Shown one piece after another: positions 52,468 to 63,172 of a DNA stretch of 64,000 nt. Within the stretch, counting starts at the first letter, position 1, and each line of letters starts with the position of its first letter. The position numbers and the translations under genes are program-made. This stretch comes from Lentibacter sp. XHP0401 (lineage in GTDB: Bacteria > Pseudomonadota > Alphaproteobacteria > Rhodobacterales > Rhodobacteraceae). Location of the stretch: positions 204,088 to 268,087 of the forward strand of contig NZ_JAOWLC010000005.1 in the NCBI RefSeq assembly GCF_025751535.1. Direction: 5' to 3'. Under the pieces are notes generated by a model. It saw only the letters and a list, made by a program, of their open reading frames with translations, was not told where the DNA came from and made no database searches.

Positions 52468-54747
52468 TCAGCCGTAGCTCTTCACGGGCGTTCCCGCAAT
52501 CGCAGCCATATTCAGCAAGCCGCGCGCCGTAATCCCTTGGCTCACAACATGCGCACGGTTACCCATTCCCATCAGAATAGGCCCAACTTCCAGCCCACCT
52601 GCCTTCACCTTCAGGATGTTGCGCGCTGCCGAAGCCGCATCCGCATGGCCGAAAATCAGCACATTCGCCGCGCCCTCAAGGCGGCTCGATGGCAAGAGCC
52701 GCTCGCGCAACTCGGGGTCAAGCGCCGTGTCCACATTCATCTCGCCTTCATACTGGAAGTCACGCGGGGCGGCGTCCAGAATTTCAATCGCTGCACGCAT
52801 CCGCTCGCCCGAGCCGAAAGTCTGGTTGCCAAACTGGCTCTGGCTGCACAGCGCCACTTTCGGCTCAACGCCAAAGCGCTTGGCATGGCGCGCAGCCCCG
52901 ATCGCCGCCTCGGCAATTTGCTCTGGCGTCGGCAAGGTGTGCACCTGCGTATCCGCAATAAACAGTGGGCCGTCTTCCATAATCATCATCGAAAGCGCAC
53001 CATGAGGGCGCAATTCACGGCTGCCAAGAACCTGAGTCACATAGTTCAAATGCCAGCGGAATTCCCCGAACGTGCCGCAAATCAGGCTGTCCGCATCGCC
53101 ACGATGCACCGCAATCGCACCAATCGCCGTGGTGTTCGTGCGCATAATCGCGCGGGCCAGATCAGGCGTCACCCCCTTGCGTGCCATAAGCTCGTGGTAG
53201 CTGCCCCAAAAGTCGCGGTAGCGCGGGTCGTTCTCGGGGTTGATCAACTCGAAGTCCACACCGGGCCGCGCCTTGATCCCGAAGCGCTCGCAGCGCGCCT
53301 CGATCACCTCAGGACGCCCGATCAGGATCGGCTTCTCGGTGGTTTCTTCCAAAATAGCCTGCGCCGCCCGCAGCACGCGCTCGTCTTCGCCCTCGGAGAA
53401 AATAATCCGCCGCGACGCTTGGCTCGCCGCTTCAAACACAGGCCGCATGAGCAGCGCCGACTTGAAGACAGAGGCGTTCAGCCGCTCCTTATAAGCCTCG
53501 ATGTCATCCAAAGGCTTGGTCGCCACGCCCGTTTCCATCGCCGCCTTGGCCACAGCCGAGCTCACAACAGCCGAGAGCCTCGGGTCAAACGGCTTCGGAA
53601 TAAGATACTCCGCCCCGAAGGTCAGCGCCTCGCCCTTATAGGCCGCGGCCGCCTCCGCGCTTGTGGTGGCGCGGGCCAGCGCGGCAATCCCGTCAACACA
53701 GGCAATTTGCATCGCATCGTTGATCTCGGTCGCGCCCACATCCAATGCGCCCCGAAAGATAAACGGAAAGCACAGCACGTTGTTCACCTGGTTCGGATAG
53801 TCAGACCGCCCTGTCGCCATCACCGCGTCGGGCGCGACAGCGAGCACATCGTCTGGCATAATCTCGGGTGTCGGGTTTGCCAGCGCAAAAATCACAGGGC
53901 GCTTGCCCATCTTTTTCACATGCTCGGGCTTCAAAACCCCGGGGCCGGACAGCCCGAGGAACATATCCGCCCCATCGACAACTTCATCCAGCGTGCGCTT
54001 GTCGCTCTTCTGGGCAAAAGCCGCCTTTTGCGGGTTCATATCTTCTTCGCGACCCTCATAAACCAACCCGTGAATGTCACAAAGCCAGACATTTTCACGC
54101 TTCAGCCCGAGCTTGAGCAAAAGGTTCAGACAAGCAATCCCCGCCGCGCCGCCGCCGGTGCTGACAAGCTTGATGTCTTCAAATTTCTTCCCCACCACAT
54201 GCAGCGCATTCGTCGCCGCAGCACCCACAACAATAGCCGTGCCGTGTTGGTCATCGTGAAAAACAGGAATGCCCATACGCTCACGGCAGATCTTCTCCAC
54301 AATAAAGCAATCAGGCGCTTTGATGTCCTCAAGGTTGATCGCACCAAAGGTCGGCTCCAGCGCGCAGACAATCTCGGCGAGTTTCACAGGATCGCTCTCG
54401 TTCACCTCGATATCAAAGCAATCAATTCCCGCAAATTTCTTGAAGAGCACAGCCTTGCCCTCCATCACGGGCTTTGAGGCCAGCGCACCGATGTTGCCAA
54501 GCCCAAGCACAGCCGTGCCGTTTGTCACAACACCCACAAGATTGCCGCGCGCCGTATAACGCGCTGCATCTGCCGGGTTTTTCTCAATCTCGAGACAGGC
54601 CTCCGCCACGCCGGGAGAGTATGCACGCGCAAGGTCGCGGCCGTTGGCCATGGGCTTGGTCGGGCGGATCTCCAGCTTCCCGGGGCGCGGAAACTCATGG
54701 TAATTCAGCGCTGCCTCGCGGGCCGTTTCGTTCTTGTCTACTCTCAT
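52468..54747 (-). CDS. maeB: NADP-dependent malic enzyme (MaeB type)
   Basis: A 759-residue protein: N-terminal malic enzyme domain (residues about 1-430) fused to a phosphotransacetylase-like domain. [52 protein letters not shown] and [15 protein letters not shown] (nucleotide motif) belong to the first part, [16 protein letters not shown] to the second. It decarboxylates malate to pyruvate with NADP+; the second domain is regulatory in characterised homologues. ATG 54747 has GGGAGA upstream. Confidence 0.95.
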   Translation of the reverse strand: MRVDKNETAREAALNYHEFPRPGKLEIRPTKPMANGRDLARAYSPGVAEACLEIEKNPADAARYTARGNLVGVVTNGTAVLGLGNIGALASKPVMEGKAVLFKKFAGIDCFDIEVNESDPVKLAEIVCALEPTFGAINLEDIKAPDCFIVEKICRERMGIPVFHDDQHGTAIVVGAAATNALHVVGKKFEDIKLVSTGGGAAGIACLNLLLKLGLKRENVWLCDIHGLVYEGREEDMNPQKAAFAQKSDKRTLDEVVDGADMFLGLSGPGVLKPEHVKKMGKRPVIFALANPTPEIMPDDVLAVAPDAVMATGRSDYPNQVNNVLCFPFIFRGALDVGATEINDAMQIACVDGIAALARATTSAEAAAAYKGEALTFGAEYLIPKPFDPRLSAVVSSAVAKAAMETGVATKPLDDIEAYKERLNASVFKSALLMRPVFEAASQASRRIIFSEGEDERVLRAAQAILEETTEKPILIGRPEVIEARCERFGIKARPGVDFELINPENDPRYRDFWGSYHELMARKGVTPDLARAIMRTNTTAIGAIAVHRGDADSLICGTFGEFRWHLNYVTQVLGSRELRPHGALSMMIMEDGPLFIADTQVHTLPTPEQIAEAAIGAARHAKRFGVEPKVALCSQSQFGNQTFGSGERMRAAIEILDAAPRDFQYEGEMNVDTALDPELRERLLPSSRLEGAANVLIFGHADAASAARNILKVKAGGLEVGPILMGMGNRAHVVSQGITARGLLNMAAIAGTPVKSYG

Positions 54748-54917
54748 GATGTCTCCCAACAGCCCCAGCAGGCCAAACCGTTTTCAAAGTAGTTTAACAT
54801 TAAACCAATTAATGTGAAGCCAAATTTCGCTTTCTGAGGTGTACCGGCAAGAATCTCCCCTTGCACTCGTCCGCCACTCTCTCCCAAACTGTCGCAAAAG
54901 AAAATGAAAGGCACAAA

Positions 54918-55310
54918 ATGTCATTATCCGAAGCCGCTCGCGCCGTGCGCGATAACGCCTATGCGCCTTATTCCAACTTCAAGGTGGGCGCGGCCATCCG
55001 CGCCGCCTCGGGCGAGGTCTTCGCCGGCTGCAACGTCGAGAATGTCGCCTACCCCGAAGGCACCTGCGCCGAGGCGGGGGCCATAGCGGCCATGGTCGCC
55101 GCCGGGCAAACACAGCTCACCGAAGTCTATGTCATCGCTGACAGCCCCGCGCCCGTGCCCCCCTGTGGCGGCTGCCGCCAGAAGCTCATGGAATTCGGTC
55201 AGCCCGACACCCGCGTGACCCTCGCAACCACCGCAGGGCTTGAAAAGGGCTACACTCTCGCCGAGCTGCTCCCCGGAGCCTTCGCCAACGAGCATATGGA
55301 CAAGGCATGA
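54918..55310 (+). CDS. cdd: Cytidine deaminase
   Basis: A 130-residue zinc enzyme deaminating cytidine and deoxycytidine. Substrate motif YAPYSNFKVGAAIRAASGEV, zinc ligands and catalytic glutamate in GTCAEAGAIAAM and VPPCGGCRQKLMEFG. ATG 54918 with AAAGG upstream was preferred; the frame opens at 54861. Its stop overlaps the deoA start (ATGA), the first of four pyrimidine and deoxynucleoside salvage genes. Confidence 0.95.
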   Translation: MSLSEAARAVRDNAYAPYSNFKVGAAIRAASGEVFAGCNVENVAYPEGTCAEAGAIAAMVAAGQTQLTEVYVIADSPAPVPPCGGCRQKLMEFGQPDTRVTLATTAGLEKGYTLAELLPGAFANEHMDKA

Positions 55311-56611
55311 GCAGCACCCGTGCGCTCCTCGCCGCCCTGCGCCGTGGCCAGCCGATAGGTGAAGCGTCCTTGCAAGCCTTCGCCCAAGGCTTGGCCGATG
55401 GCTCCGTCTCCGATGCACAGGCAGGCGCTTTTGCCATGGGTGTTGTGCTCTCCAAACTCACCCATGAAGACTCGGTCGCCCTCACCCTCGCCATGCGAGA
55501 CAGCGGTGATGTGACGGAGTGGGATCTTCCCGCCCCCGTCATCGATAAACACTCCACAGGCGGCATCGGCGACTGTGTTTCGCTCCTCCTCGCGCCTGCG
55601 CTAGCAGCCTGTGGCGGCTATGTCCCCATGGTCTCGGGCCGTGGCCTCGGCCACACAGGCGGCACGCTCGACAAGCTCGAATCCATCCCCGGCTTCAAAA
55701 CAGCGCTCAGCATGTCCCGGTTCCGGCAAACCGTGCGCGATAACGGCCTCGCCATCGTCTCTGCCTCGCCCACACTGGCTCCCGCCGACAAGCGCCTCTA
55801 CGCGATCCGCGATGTCACAAGCACGGTCGAAAGCCTCGACCTGATCACCGCGTCCATCCTCTCCAAAAAACTCGCCGCTGGCCTTGAAGCCCTTGTTCTT
55901 GATGTAAAGTGCGGCTCTGGTGCGTTTATGAAAACCGCTGATGAAGCCCGCGCGCTGGCGCAGTCGCTCGTCAGCACAGCCAATGCCGCAGGCTGCAAAA
56001 CCTCCGCTCTCATCACGGATATGAGCCAGCCGCTCGTGCCGAGCCTTGGCAACGCGCTTGAGGTGTCCGAGGTCATGCACACCCTCACCACAGGCCAGCA
56101 GTCCCGCTTGCTCGAGATCACAGCCGCGCTCGGCGGCCAGCTCTTGTCCGATGCCGCCCTCGCGGAAAACCCCGATAATGGCGCAGCCAAAATCGCCACC
56201 GCCATCACTTCGGGTCAAGCCGCCGAAGCCTTCGCCCGCATGATCCGCGCACAAGGCGGCCCGCTCGGCTTTGTTGAAAACTGGTCGCGTTTTTTGCCCG
56301 AAGCCAACATCATCCGCGAAGTGAAGGCCCCGAAATCGGGCCACATCTCCTCCTACGACGGCGAAGCGCTCGGCCTCGCCGTGGTCGCTCTCGGCGGCGG
56401 GCGGCAAGTCGAGACCGACAGCATAGACCACGCCGTGGGTCTCTCCGATCTGCTCCCCCTCGGAACCCGCGTTCAAAAAGGCGAGCCCATCGCGCGCATC
56501 CACGCCAGCCGCGAAAGCGCGGCACTCGAGGCCGAGCGTGCGGTGCTCAAAGCCGCACACATCGGCACAGCTCCCGCCGCGCAACCGCTCATCCTTGAAA
56601 GGCTCGTCTGA
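55307..56611 (+). CDS. deoA: Thymidine phosphorylase
   Basis: A 434-residue enzyme splitting thymidine or deoxyuridine with phosphate into base and deoxyribose-1-phosphate. VIDKHSTGGIGDCVSLLLAP is the phosphate loop, SGRGLGHTGGTLDKLESIPG the signature, and LDVKCGSGAFMKT follows. It overlaps cdd by four bases and deoB by one base, so translation is coupled. Confidence 0.96.
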   Translation: MSSTRALLAALRRGQPIGEASLQAFAQGLADGSVSDAQAGAFAMGVVLSKLTHEDSVALTLAMRDSGDVTEWDLPAPVIDKHSTGGIGDCVSLLLAPALAACGGYVPMVSGRGLGHTGGTLDKLESIPGFKTALSMSRFRQTVRDNGLAIVSASPTLAPADKRLYAIRDVTSTVESLDLITASILSKKLAAGLEALVLDVKCGSGAFMKTADEARALAQSLVSTANAAGCKTSALITDMSQPLVPSLGNALEVSEVMHTLTTGQQSRLLEITAALGGQLLSDAALAENPDNGAAKIATAITSGQAAEAFARMIRAQGGPLGFVENWSRFLPEANIIREVKAPKSGHISSYDGEALGLAVVALGGGRQVETDSIDHAVGLSDLLPLGTRVQKGEPIARIHASRESAALEAERAVLKAAHIGTAPAAQPLILERLV

Positions 56612-57783
56612 TGCCCCGTGCCTTCCTCGTTGTGCTTGATTCCGCAGGCATCGGCGGCGCGCCCGATGCCGACAGGTTCTTCAACGGCACAACCCCCGAC
56701 ACAGGCGCAAATACGCTGGGCCACATCTATGAAGCCTGCGCACCGAACCTTCCCAACATGGAAAGCCTCGGCCTGCGCGAGGCTATAACGCTCGCCTCCG
56801 GCCTGCCCCTGCCAAAAACCGTAGCGCTCAAAGGCCGCTACGCCGCCGCCACCGAAGTGAGCCTCGGCAAAGACACACCCTCAGGCCATTGGGAGCTTGC
56901 AGGTGTCCCTGTTCCTTGGGCGTGGCACTATTTCCCCGATACCTCACCCGCTTTTCCCGACGACATCACAAATCTCGTCAAACAGCTCGCGGGAACCGAG
57001 GATATCCTCGGCAATGCCCATGCCTCCGGCACAGAAGTCATCGAGCGCTTGGGCCCCGAGCATATCCGCACAGGCTGGCCCATCTGCTACACCTCCGCCG
57101 ACTCGGTCTTCCAGATCGCAGCACATGAAGAATACTTCGGCCTCGACCGCTTGCTGAAACTCTGCGAAGACCTTGCCCCGCACCTGCACGCTCGCAAAGT
57201 GGGCCGCGTCATCGCACGGCCCTTCGTTGGCTCCGAAGGCGGCTTCAAGCGCACCAAAAATCGCCGCGACTATGCCATGGCCACCCCCGCGCCCACGCTC
57301 CTTGACTGGGCGCAAAGCGCTGGCTGCCAAACCCACGCCATCGGCAAAATCGTTGATATCTTTTCCAGGAAAGGCATCGACACCTCCATCAAAGGCCCCG
57401 ATGTAGACCTCATGAAAAACCTTCACGAGCGCATCACAAATGCTCCCGAAGGCTCCCTCACCTTCGCAAATTTCGTCGAGTTTGATACAGAGTTCGGTCA
57501 CCGCCGCGATGCTGCGGGATACGCCCGCCAGCTTGAGTGGTTCGATACGGAGCTTGGCAAACTCTTGCCCCGCCTCAAACCCGATGATCTGCTCATCCTA
57601 ACCGCCGATCACGGTAATGATCCGACCTGGGTAGGAACCGACCACACCCGCGAGCGTGTGCCGGTTCTGGTTGCAGGCGTGGGCACTGGTGCGATAGGAC
57701 AAATCAAGTTCGCCGATGTTGCAGCCTCCGTGGCGCAGCATCTTGGCCTGAAAGAGCGCGGCACAGGGGAAAGCTTCCTGTGA
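56611..57783 (+). CDS. deoB: Phosphopentomutase
   Basis: A 390-residue metal enzyme of the alkaline phosphatase superfamily that moves phosphate between C1 and C5 of (deoxy)ribose. [17 protein letters not shown] with the metal aspartate, [15 protein letters not shown], and the C-terminal [19 protein letters not shown] with metal ligands are all in place. The start overlaps the deoA stop (TGATG). Downstream deoC is not in the operon. Confidence 0.96.
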   Translation: MPRAFLVVLDSAGIGGAPDADRFFNGTTPDTGANTLGHIYEACAPNLPNMESLGLREAITLASGLPLPKTVALKGRYAAATEVSLGKDTPSGHWELAGVPVPWAWHYFPDTSPAFPDDITNLVKQLAGTEDILGNAHASGTEVIERLGPEHIRTGWPICYTSADSVFQIAAHEEYFGLDRLLKLCEDLAPHLHARKVGRVIARPFVGSEGGFKRTKNRRDYAMATPAPTLLDWAQSAGCQTHAIGKIVDIFSRKGIDTSIKGPDVDLMKNLHERITNAPEGSLTFANFVEFDTEFGHRRDAAGYARQLEWFDTELGKLLPRLKPDDLLILTADHGNDPTWVGTDHTRERVPVLVAGVGTGAIGQIKFADVAASVAQHLGLKERGTGESFL

Positions 57784-57811
57784 TGTGCAAAACATAAAAG
57801 CGAGACACAAG

Positions 57812-58444
57812 ATGAGCCAAAACCTGACAGTCGTTGATCACCCGCTGGTGCAGCACAAACTCAGCTTCATGCGGGATAAGTCCACACCATCGGCGCACTT
57901 CCGTCAGCTCTTGGGTGAAATCGCCCAGCTCCTCGCCTATGAGGCCACCCGTGATCTCCCGCTTGAAATGCGTGATGTCGAAACACCGCTCCAGATGATG
58001 AGCTCGCCCTATCTGGCGGGTAAAAAGCTCGCGCTCGTTTCGATCCTGCGCGCAGGCAACGGTATGCTCGACAGCCTCTTGCATCTCATCCCCTCCGCCC
58101 GCGTCGGCTTTGTCGGCCTCTACCGCGACGAGGCAACGCTGATGCCCGTGCAATACTATTTCAAAGTCCCCGAGGATATCGCCAACCGCGATGTGCTCGT
58201 GGTTGATCCGATGCTTGCCACAGGTAATTCTTCCGTCGCCGCGATTGACCTTCTCAAAGAAGCAGGCGCCACGCGCATCCGCTTCCTGTGCCTCCTCGCA
58301 GCCCCCGAAGGTGTGGCGCGCATGGCCGAAGCGCACCCCGATGTTCATATCATCACAGCCTCTCTCGACGAAAGCCTGAACGAGCAAGGATACATCGTTC
58401 CGGGGCTAGGGGATGCGGGTGACCGCATGTTCGGCACAAAATAG
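57812..58444 (+). CDS. upp: Uracil phosphoribosyltransferase
   Basis: A 210-residue enzyme converting uracil plus PRPP to [23 protein letters not shown] starts the protein, [16 protein letters not shown] and the PRPP loop [20 protein letters not shown] follow, ending in [20 protein letters not shown] 57812 is chosen; the frame opens 27 bases earlier. It is 28 bases after deoB and ends the salvage operon. Confidence 0.96.
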   Translation: MSQNLTVVDHPLVQHKLSFMRDKSTPSAHFRQLLGEIAQLLAYEATRDLPLEMRDVETPLQMMSSPYLAGKKLALVSILRAGNGMLDSLLHLIPSARVGFVGLYRDEATLMPVQYYFKVPEDIANRDVLVVDPMLATGNSSVAAIDLLKEAGATRIRFLCLLAAPEGVARMAEAHPDVHIITASLDESLNEQGYIVPGLGDAGDRMFGTK

Positions 58445-58520
58445 CGCATAAATCCCTATTCGCTGCTAGACTCGTCTGTGCCAATAAGGCATGGTCATAA
58501 GACACTTGTGGGGGCAAGAC

Positions 58521-59993
58521 ATGAACTTTAAACGAGTCGCAGCGCTAAGCGCATTTATCCTTTCTCTGGGCCTCTCTTCAGCCCACGCGCAGGCCTTGCG
58601 CAACGTCGATGGGCCGGCCAATTTCCCGCCCGCGTCCTTCAAGGGCAAACAGTTCATCGACAACAACGGCTGCGCCTTCGTGCGCGCCGGCATTGATGGC
58701 CGCGTAAACTGGATTCCACGGGTTTCGCGCTCGCGCAAGCTGCTCTGCGGCATGGCACCAACCTTCAGTGGGCAGGAAGCCAACAACACGCAAGCCGCCT
58801 CATCAAGCAAGGTTACACAAATCGTGCCGAAGGCCGACGCAACACCTGCGCCCGCTCCCATTGCAAAACAAGCGCCCAAGCCTGCCCCTCGCGTGGCCGA
58901 CGCAACGCCAACGACGAAGCCTGTTGTGCGCAAGCAGCAACAACCTGTGCAGCGTCAGGCCAAGCCCGCGCCCCGCGTGGTCGCCGCTCAGCCGCAAATC
59001 ATCCGCCCGGCGGCACAGCAACAGCGCGTCGTGCGCACCCAGCCTGCTCTGCAACCGCAAGTGCGCCGCGTGCAGCCTGCGCCGCAACGCGTCGTCAAAC
59101 AGCGGCCGGTTCAGCGCCAACAACAAATCGTCACGCGCAATTCAAGCTGTTCCAATTTTACAGGCATCAGCGCGCAATATGCCGGCTCGGGCGAAGGTGT
59201 GCGCTGCGGCCCGCAAGGCCAGTCGCCCTCTGCTGGCGCGGTTACCATTCAGCGCCAGCCCGTCACAGTTGTCCGCAATGGTCAGCGCATGACAGTCCAG
59301 AAACGTGTCGTGCAGCAACCTGTGCAGCAGCAGCGCGTTATTTCGGCTCAGAAGCAAACAGGCCAGCGCATCGTTACCCGCGATCCGCAAACAGGCCAGA
59401 TCAACGCTCCGGGCAACACCCGCGTTGTGCCGCGCCATGTCTACAACGAACAGCAGCGCTCCAAAGTCACGGCGAAAGTGCCCGAAGGCTACCGCAAGGC
59501 ATGGGATGATGACCGCCTCAACCCCAACCGTGCGCATATGACGGTCAATGGCATTCGCCAGTCCGATCTAATCTGGACGCGCACGCTGCCCCGCAAGCTC
59601 TATATCAAAGACACGGGCCGCGTGGTGAACAACCTCTTCCCGCAGCTGCGTTACCCCTACACCAGCATGGCCGATCAAAACGCCGCCATGGGCCTCACAA
59701 CCTCGTCACGCAGCAAACCTGCCGCAGCGGTTCAGCCCCAACGCAAGCAGCAGAAAGCCGCTGCGACAGCAGGCAACCGTTACGTGCAGGTCGGCATGTT
59801 CGCCAATCCGGCCAACGCCCAGCGCGCGGCACAACGCATCGCCGCCGCAGGCCTGCCTGCACGTCTGGGCACTCTCAATAAAGGCGGCAAATCCTACCGC
59901 CTTGTCATGGCTGGCCCGTTCAACTCAAATCAGGTGATGGCGGCCGTGGCCACGGCCCGCCGTGCAGGTTTTGCCGACGCTTACGCGCGTTAA
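58521..59993 (+). CDS. Secreted SPOR-domain protein with a long Q/P/R/V-rich linker
   Basis: A 490-residue protein with a signal peptide (VAALSAFILSLGLSSAHAQA). A short N-terminal domain with two cysteines (DNNGCAFVRAGIDGRVNWIP, KLLCG) is followed by a low-complexity linker of glutamine, proline, arginine and valine (residues about 100-290), and a C-terminal SPOR peptidoglycan-binding domain (YVQVGMFANPANAQRAAQRI, GKSYRLVMAGPF). SPOR domains bind glycan strands stripped of stem peptides at the division site, so a cell-wall or division role is likely. A terminator follows at once. Confidence 0.88.
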   Translation: MNFKRVAALSAFILSLGLSSAHAQALRNVDGPANFPPASFKGKQFIDNNGCAFVRAGIDGRVNWIPRVSRSRKLLCGMAPTFSGQEANNTQAASSSKVTQIVPKADATPAPAPIAKQAPKPAPRVADATPTTKPVVRKQQQPVQRQAKPAPRVVAAQPQIIRPAAQQQRVVRTQPALQPQVRRVQPAPQRVVKQRPVQRQQQIVTRNSSCSNFTGISAQYAGSGEGVRCGPQGQSPSAGAVTIQRQPVTVVRNGQRMTVQKRVVQQPVQQQRVISAQKQTGQRIVTRDPQTGQINAPGNTRVVPRHVYNEQQRSKVTAKVPEGYRKAWDDDRLNPNRAHMTVNGIRQSDLIWTRTLPRKLYIKDTGRVVNNLFPQLRYPYTSMADQNAAMGLTTSSRSKPAAAVQPQRKQQKAAATAGNRYVQVGMFANPANAQRAAQRIAAAGLPARLGTLNKGGKSYRLVMAGPFNSNQVMAAVATARRAGFADAYAR

Positions 59994-60014
59994 ACCACCC
60001 CACACTGAAAGCCA

Positions 60015-60048
60015 AAAAAGCCCGCAGCCTCAGGCACGCGGGCTTTTT
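60015..60048 (+). terminator. Rho-independent terminator after the SPOR gene
   Basis: AAAAAGCCCGC, a twelve-base loop, GCGGGCTTTTT: an 11-pair stem with a U5 tail, 21 bases after the stop. Also symmetric enough to end the leftward gene 60067-60456. Confidence 0.88.
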
Positions 60049-60066
60049 CTTTGCCGTTCGCCAAGC

Positions 60067-60456
60067 TTAAACAAACCCGCGCCACCGCAGCAGCGCAATA
60101 ACTGCTCCAACCACAAACAGCAGGTTAAACGCCACCGCCGAACCGATGCGAATAATCCGCCGCATCTTCTCCTCGGAGATGTTAATCCGCTTCAGATGCG
60201 CCACAATATCTGTATGCGCACGGCTGATCTGCTTTTCATCGAGTTGCGCATAAAGCCCCGGGTGCTCGGCCCTTTCCAGCGCATCGACAATCAACGCGCC
60301 GTTCACCCGCTGCCGCTTGGGCAGTCGGCGCCCCGCAGTGTGCAAAGCCTTTGCCAGCGTCGGCTTGTCAACACCCAGATGCGACGCCATCAGCGCGCGC
60401 AGTTCGGTTTCCATAAGGCTCAGACGGTTCGGCTCAATCACGTTGCCACGGCTCAC
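60067..60456 (-). CDS. Hypothetical protein with a C-terminal membrane anchor
   Basis: A protein of about 129 residues with a soluble helical region (SLMETELRALMASHLGVDKP, ALIVDALERAEHPGLYAQLD) and one C-terminal membrane helix (IGSAVAFNLLFVVGAVIALL) ending in RWRGFV. No family recognised. The start is uncertain: GTG 60456, GTG 60492 or the ATG at about 60414; none has a strong ribosome site. It is divergent from the esterase gene at 60499. Confidence 0.6.
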   Translation of the reverse strand: MSRGNVIEPNRLSLMETELRALMASHLGVDKPTLAKALHTAGRRLPKRQRVNGALIVDALERAEHPGLYAQLDEKQISRAHTDIVAHLKRINISEEKMRRIIRIGSAVAFNLLFVVGAVIALLRWRGFV

Positions 60457-60498
60457 TTGGTCTTTTCTTTTGTTGCGCAAATGACTTATCACTCCCCC

Positions 60499-61260
60499 AT
60501 GCTAAATACCATCACCCATGGCTCCAAAACCTCTGCGCCCCCGCTTCTCATCGCTCATGGCCTCTTCGGCTCGGGGCGCAACTGGGGCGTTATCGCCAAG
60601 CGACTATCCGACGAGCGCGAAGTCATCGCCGTTGATATGCGCAACCACGGCAGCTCACTGCACGCGCATGACCACAGCTACGAGGCCATGGCGAATGACC
60701 TTGCCGAAGTCATCCGCGCAAACGGTGGCCGCGCCGATGTGCTAGGGCATTCCATGGGCGGCAAAGCCGCCATGCTGCTTGCCCTCACGCACCCCGATCT
60801 GGTCAACCGCCTCACCGTGGCCGATATCGCACCCGTCAGCTATGGCCACTCCCAGCAGCAATATATTGATGCCATGCGCAAGCTTGACCTTGGCCAGATC
60901 GACACCCGCGCCGAGGCCCAAGCCGCGCTCCTGCCACTGGTGAATGACCCGACACTGGCCTCATTCTTCACCCAATCGCTTGATGTGAAAGCCCGTGAAT
61001 GGCGGCTCAACCTTGAGGCGCTCGAAGCCAATATGCCAAACATCCTCGGCTTTCCCGAAGTCGAGACCCGCTTCACCGGCCCCGCTCTCTTCCTCACCGG
61101 CGCAAATTCCGATTACGTCACCCGCGCGCATCGTGACAAAATCAAAGCGCTCTTCCCCGAAGCCCGCTTTGCCAAAATCCCCGAGGCGGGCCACTGGCTC
61201 CACGCCGAGCGCCCCCGCGCCTTTGAAACGGCTGTTCGCGTTTGGCTCAACGCCGCGTAA
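60499..61260 (+). CDS. YbfF-type alpha/beta-hydrolase esterase
   Basis: A 253-residue alpha/beta hydrolase. LLIAHGLFGSGRNWGVIAKR forms the oxyanion region, VIAVDMRNHGSS follows, the nucleophile is in VLGHSMGGKAAM, and the histidine in EAGHWLHAERP. These match E. coli YbfF, an esterase active on short acyl-CoAs. Translation may start at ATG 60481 (six more residues) or at 60499; the latter matches the usual N-terminus MLNTITHG. Its last 14 bases overlap the convergent next gene. Confidence 0.88.
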   Translation: MLNTITHGSKTSAPPLLIAHGLFGSGRNWGVIAKRLSDEREVIAVDMRNHGSSLHAHDHSYEAMANDLAEVIRANGGRADVLGHSMGGKAAMLLALTHPDLVNRLTVADIAPVSYGHSQQQYIDAMRKLDLGQIDTRAEAQAALLPLVNDPTLASFFTQSLDVKAREWRLNLEALEANMPNILGFPEVETRFTGPALFLTGANSDYVTRAHRDKIKALFPEARFAKIPEAGHWLHAERPRAFETAVRVWLNAA

Positions 61261-62083
61261 AAAGCCCTTCTACGACAGGCAGCAAAGCCTCCGCCGCCTC
61301 TTCATGCACCGCAGGCCCCAAAAGGTGCAACGCCGCCTGCCGTTCTTGCGGGGCATAGAGCATCCCCTCCTCGCCCCGCGCCAGCGCCGCCGCACTTGCA
61401 GAGCAAATCACACACCCTGCCAACTGGCCTTTCAACGCCTCAAGCATGTCCTGCGTCACCGCAAAAGGCGCACTCGCCACATGGGCAAAGCCACGCTTCT
61501 CTTCGGGCGCATGGTCTGCCATCCAGAGCAGCACCACCGGCTTTCCAAGCCGCTCGACAAGCTGACGCATCCGCGCGACCCAGGCTTGCTGCAACTCCTG
61601 CGCCAACAACACAAAGCTGTCGGGCTGGCGCACCGCCAGCTCGCGCAACATATGGTTGGTAAAGTGAAACTCGGTAAAATCGACCCCCTTGAAAAGCCGC
61701 TGCATCGCATCGGAGGCGCGCAAAAAGCGGTCGTTGCGGCGCGGGTGCACCGAATAAAACCTGTTGGAAAGCCTATGCGCACCCATGGCCTGCACAATCA
61801 CAACCTCGGCGCGCGCAGCCATACTCAAAACGCCAAGATCACTGGCAAAAGCATCAAGCCCGGCGCTCATCACCCCGAAGTTCAGACAGGGTCTCCCCAG
61901 CTTGTCTTCCAGACGGTCGGCATAGGGCCGCGGGATAAATTTCCCGAAGGTCTCCGTCCCGCCCAGAACAGCCACGTAAGGCTCGTCCAGCTCCCTCTTC
62001 GGCCCGCGAAACGCCAGCCGTGATCCATCATACGCGCAAAGGCGATAGTCGAGGCCTGCGCCCCCTATTCTCTCATAAGACAT
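61247..62083 (-). CDS. DUF6473 family protein
   Basis: A 278-residue protein starting MSYERIGGAGLDYRLCAYDG. Blocks LGGTETFGKFIPRPYADRLE, LNFGVMSAGLDAFASD, VVQAMGAHRLSNRFYSVHPR and DFTEFHFTNHMLREL fit a family (DUF6473) I associate with Rhodobacteraceae, sometimes next to sulfotransferase or polysaccharide genes. Function unknown. GTG codons at 62095 and 62092 could extend it by three or four residues. Confidence 0.75.
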   Translation of the reverse strand: MSYERIGGAGLDYRLCAYDGSRLAFRGPKRELDEPYVAVLGGTETFGKFIPRPYADRLEDKLGRPCLNFGVMSAGLDAFASDLGVLSMAARAEVVIVQAMGAHRLSNRFYSVHPRRNDRFLRASDAMQRLFKGVDFTEFHFTNHMLRELAVRQPDSFVLLAQELQQAWVARMRQLVERLGKPVVLLWMADHAPEEKRGFAHVASAPFAVTQDMLEALKGQLAGCVICSASAAALARGEEGMLYAPQERQAALHLLGPAVHEEAAEALLPVVEGLFTRR

Positions 62084-62246
62084 GGTTCCCACCACTATGT
62101 TAACTCACCCGACAATGAGAATTGCGCGAGCGGTCTTTCCAATTTGCTAACAGATAAAATCCTCCACAAATATCGCCTGATCTTTCGCCTTGCGGCCCTG
62201 TCGGGACGCGGCCTATTGTCTGAAAGCAACACTGCGGGAGAGCATC

Positions 62247-63125
62247 ATGGATATCAAAACAGTCGGCGTCATCGGTGCAGGCCAGATGGGCAACGGGATC
62301 GCACATGTCATGGCGCTTGCGGGCTATGATGTTATCCTCAACGATCTGAACGAAGATGCGCTCAAAGCCGCTCTCGCCAAAATCGAGAAAAACATGGCGC
62401 GGCAGGTCTCGCGCTCGCTGATATCCGAAGACGATATGCAAGCCGGACTCACACGCATCAACACCTCGCTTGATGTCGCCGCTCTCGGAACTTCTGATCT
62501 CGTCATCGAATCCGCCACCGAGAATGAAGCGATCAAAATCAAGATCCTGGAAGGCCTCGTGCCGCATCTGAACGAACATGCCATCGTCACCTCCAACACC
62601 TCGTCCATCTCGATAACCCGCCTCGCCGCGCGCACAGACCGGCCCGAAAAGTTCATGGGCTTCCACTTCATGAACCCCGTGCCTCTCATGCAGCTGGTCG
62701 AGCTTATCCGCGGCATCGCCACCGATGACGACACCTATCAGGCCTGCCTCGCCGTGGTTGAAAAGCTTGGCAAAACAGCCGCCAGCGCCGAGGATTTCCC
62801 CGCCTTCATCGTCAATCGCATTCTCGTTCCGATGATCAACGAGGCCTGCTACACACTCTATGAAGGTGTCGGCAATGTCGCCTCGATCGACAACGCCATG
62901 AAACTCGGCGCCAATCACCCGATGGGCCCCCTGGAGCTAGCCGATTTCATCGGCCTCGATACCTGCCTCGCCATCATGAACGTGCTGCACGACGGTTTGG
63001 CCGACACCAAGTATCGCCCCTGCCCGCTGCTCGCAAAATATGTCGCCGCAGGCTGGCTGGGCCGCAAAACAGGCCGCGGTTTTTACGACTATCGCGGCGA
63101 AGGCACACCTCAGCCCACGCGGTAA
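62247..63125 (+). CDS. 3-hydroxybutyryl-CoA dehydrogenase
   Basis: A 292-residue NAD(P)-dependent beta-hydroxyacyl-CoA dehydrogenase for acetoacetyl-CoA/3-hydroxybutyryl-CoA conversion. [20 protein letters not shown] is the Rossmann motif, [11 protein letters not shown] holds a conserved acidic residue, [19 protein letters not shown] contains the catalytic histidine, and [16 protein letters not shown] the late signature. ATG 62247 follows GGGAG. It is divergent from the DUF6473 gene. Confidence 0.94.
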   Translation: MDIKTVGVIGAGQMGNGIAHVMALAGYDVILNDLNEDALKAALAKIEKNMARQVSRSLISEDDMQAGLTRINTSLDVAALGTSDLVIESATENEAIKIKILEGLVPHLNEHAIVTSNTSSISITRLAARTDRPEKFMGFHFMNPVPLMQLVELIRGIATDDDTYQACLAVVEKLGKTAASAEDFPAFIVNRILVPMINEACYTLYEGVGNVASIDNAMKLGANHPMGPLELADFIGLDTCLAIMNVLHDGLADTKYRPCPLLAKYVAAGWLGRKTGRGFYDYRGEGTPQPTR

Positions 63126-63172
63126 GGCTGCTTTGCGGGACGGAACGGACCTTGGTCTTTCAATTGCGAATG

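Noticed and set aside
52537..54477. A 646-codon rightward frame
   Set aside because: It lies wholly antisense to maeB, is histidine/arginine-rich as expected for the complement of GC-rich coding DNA, and has no domain signature.
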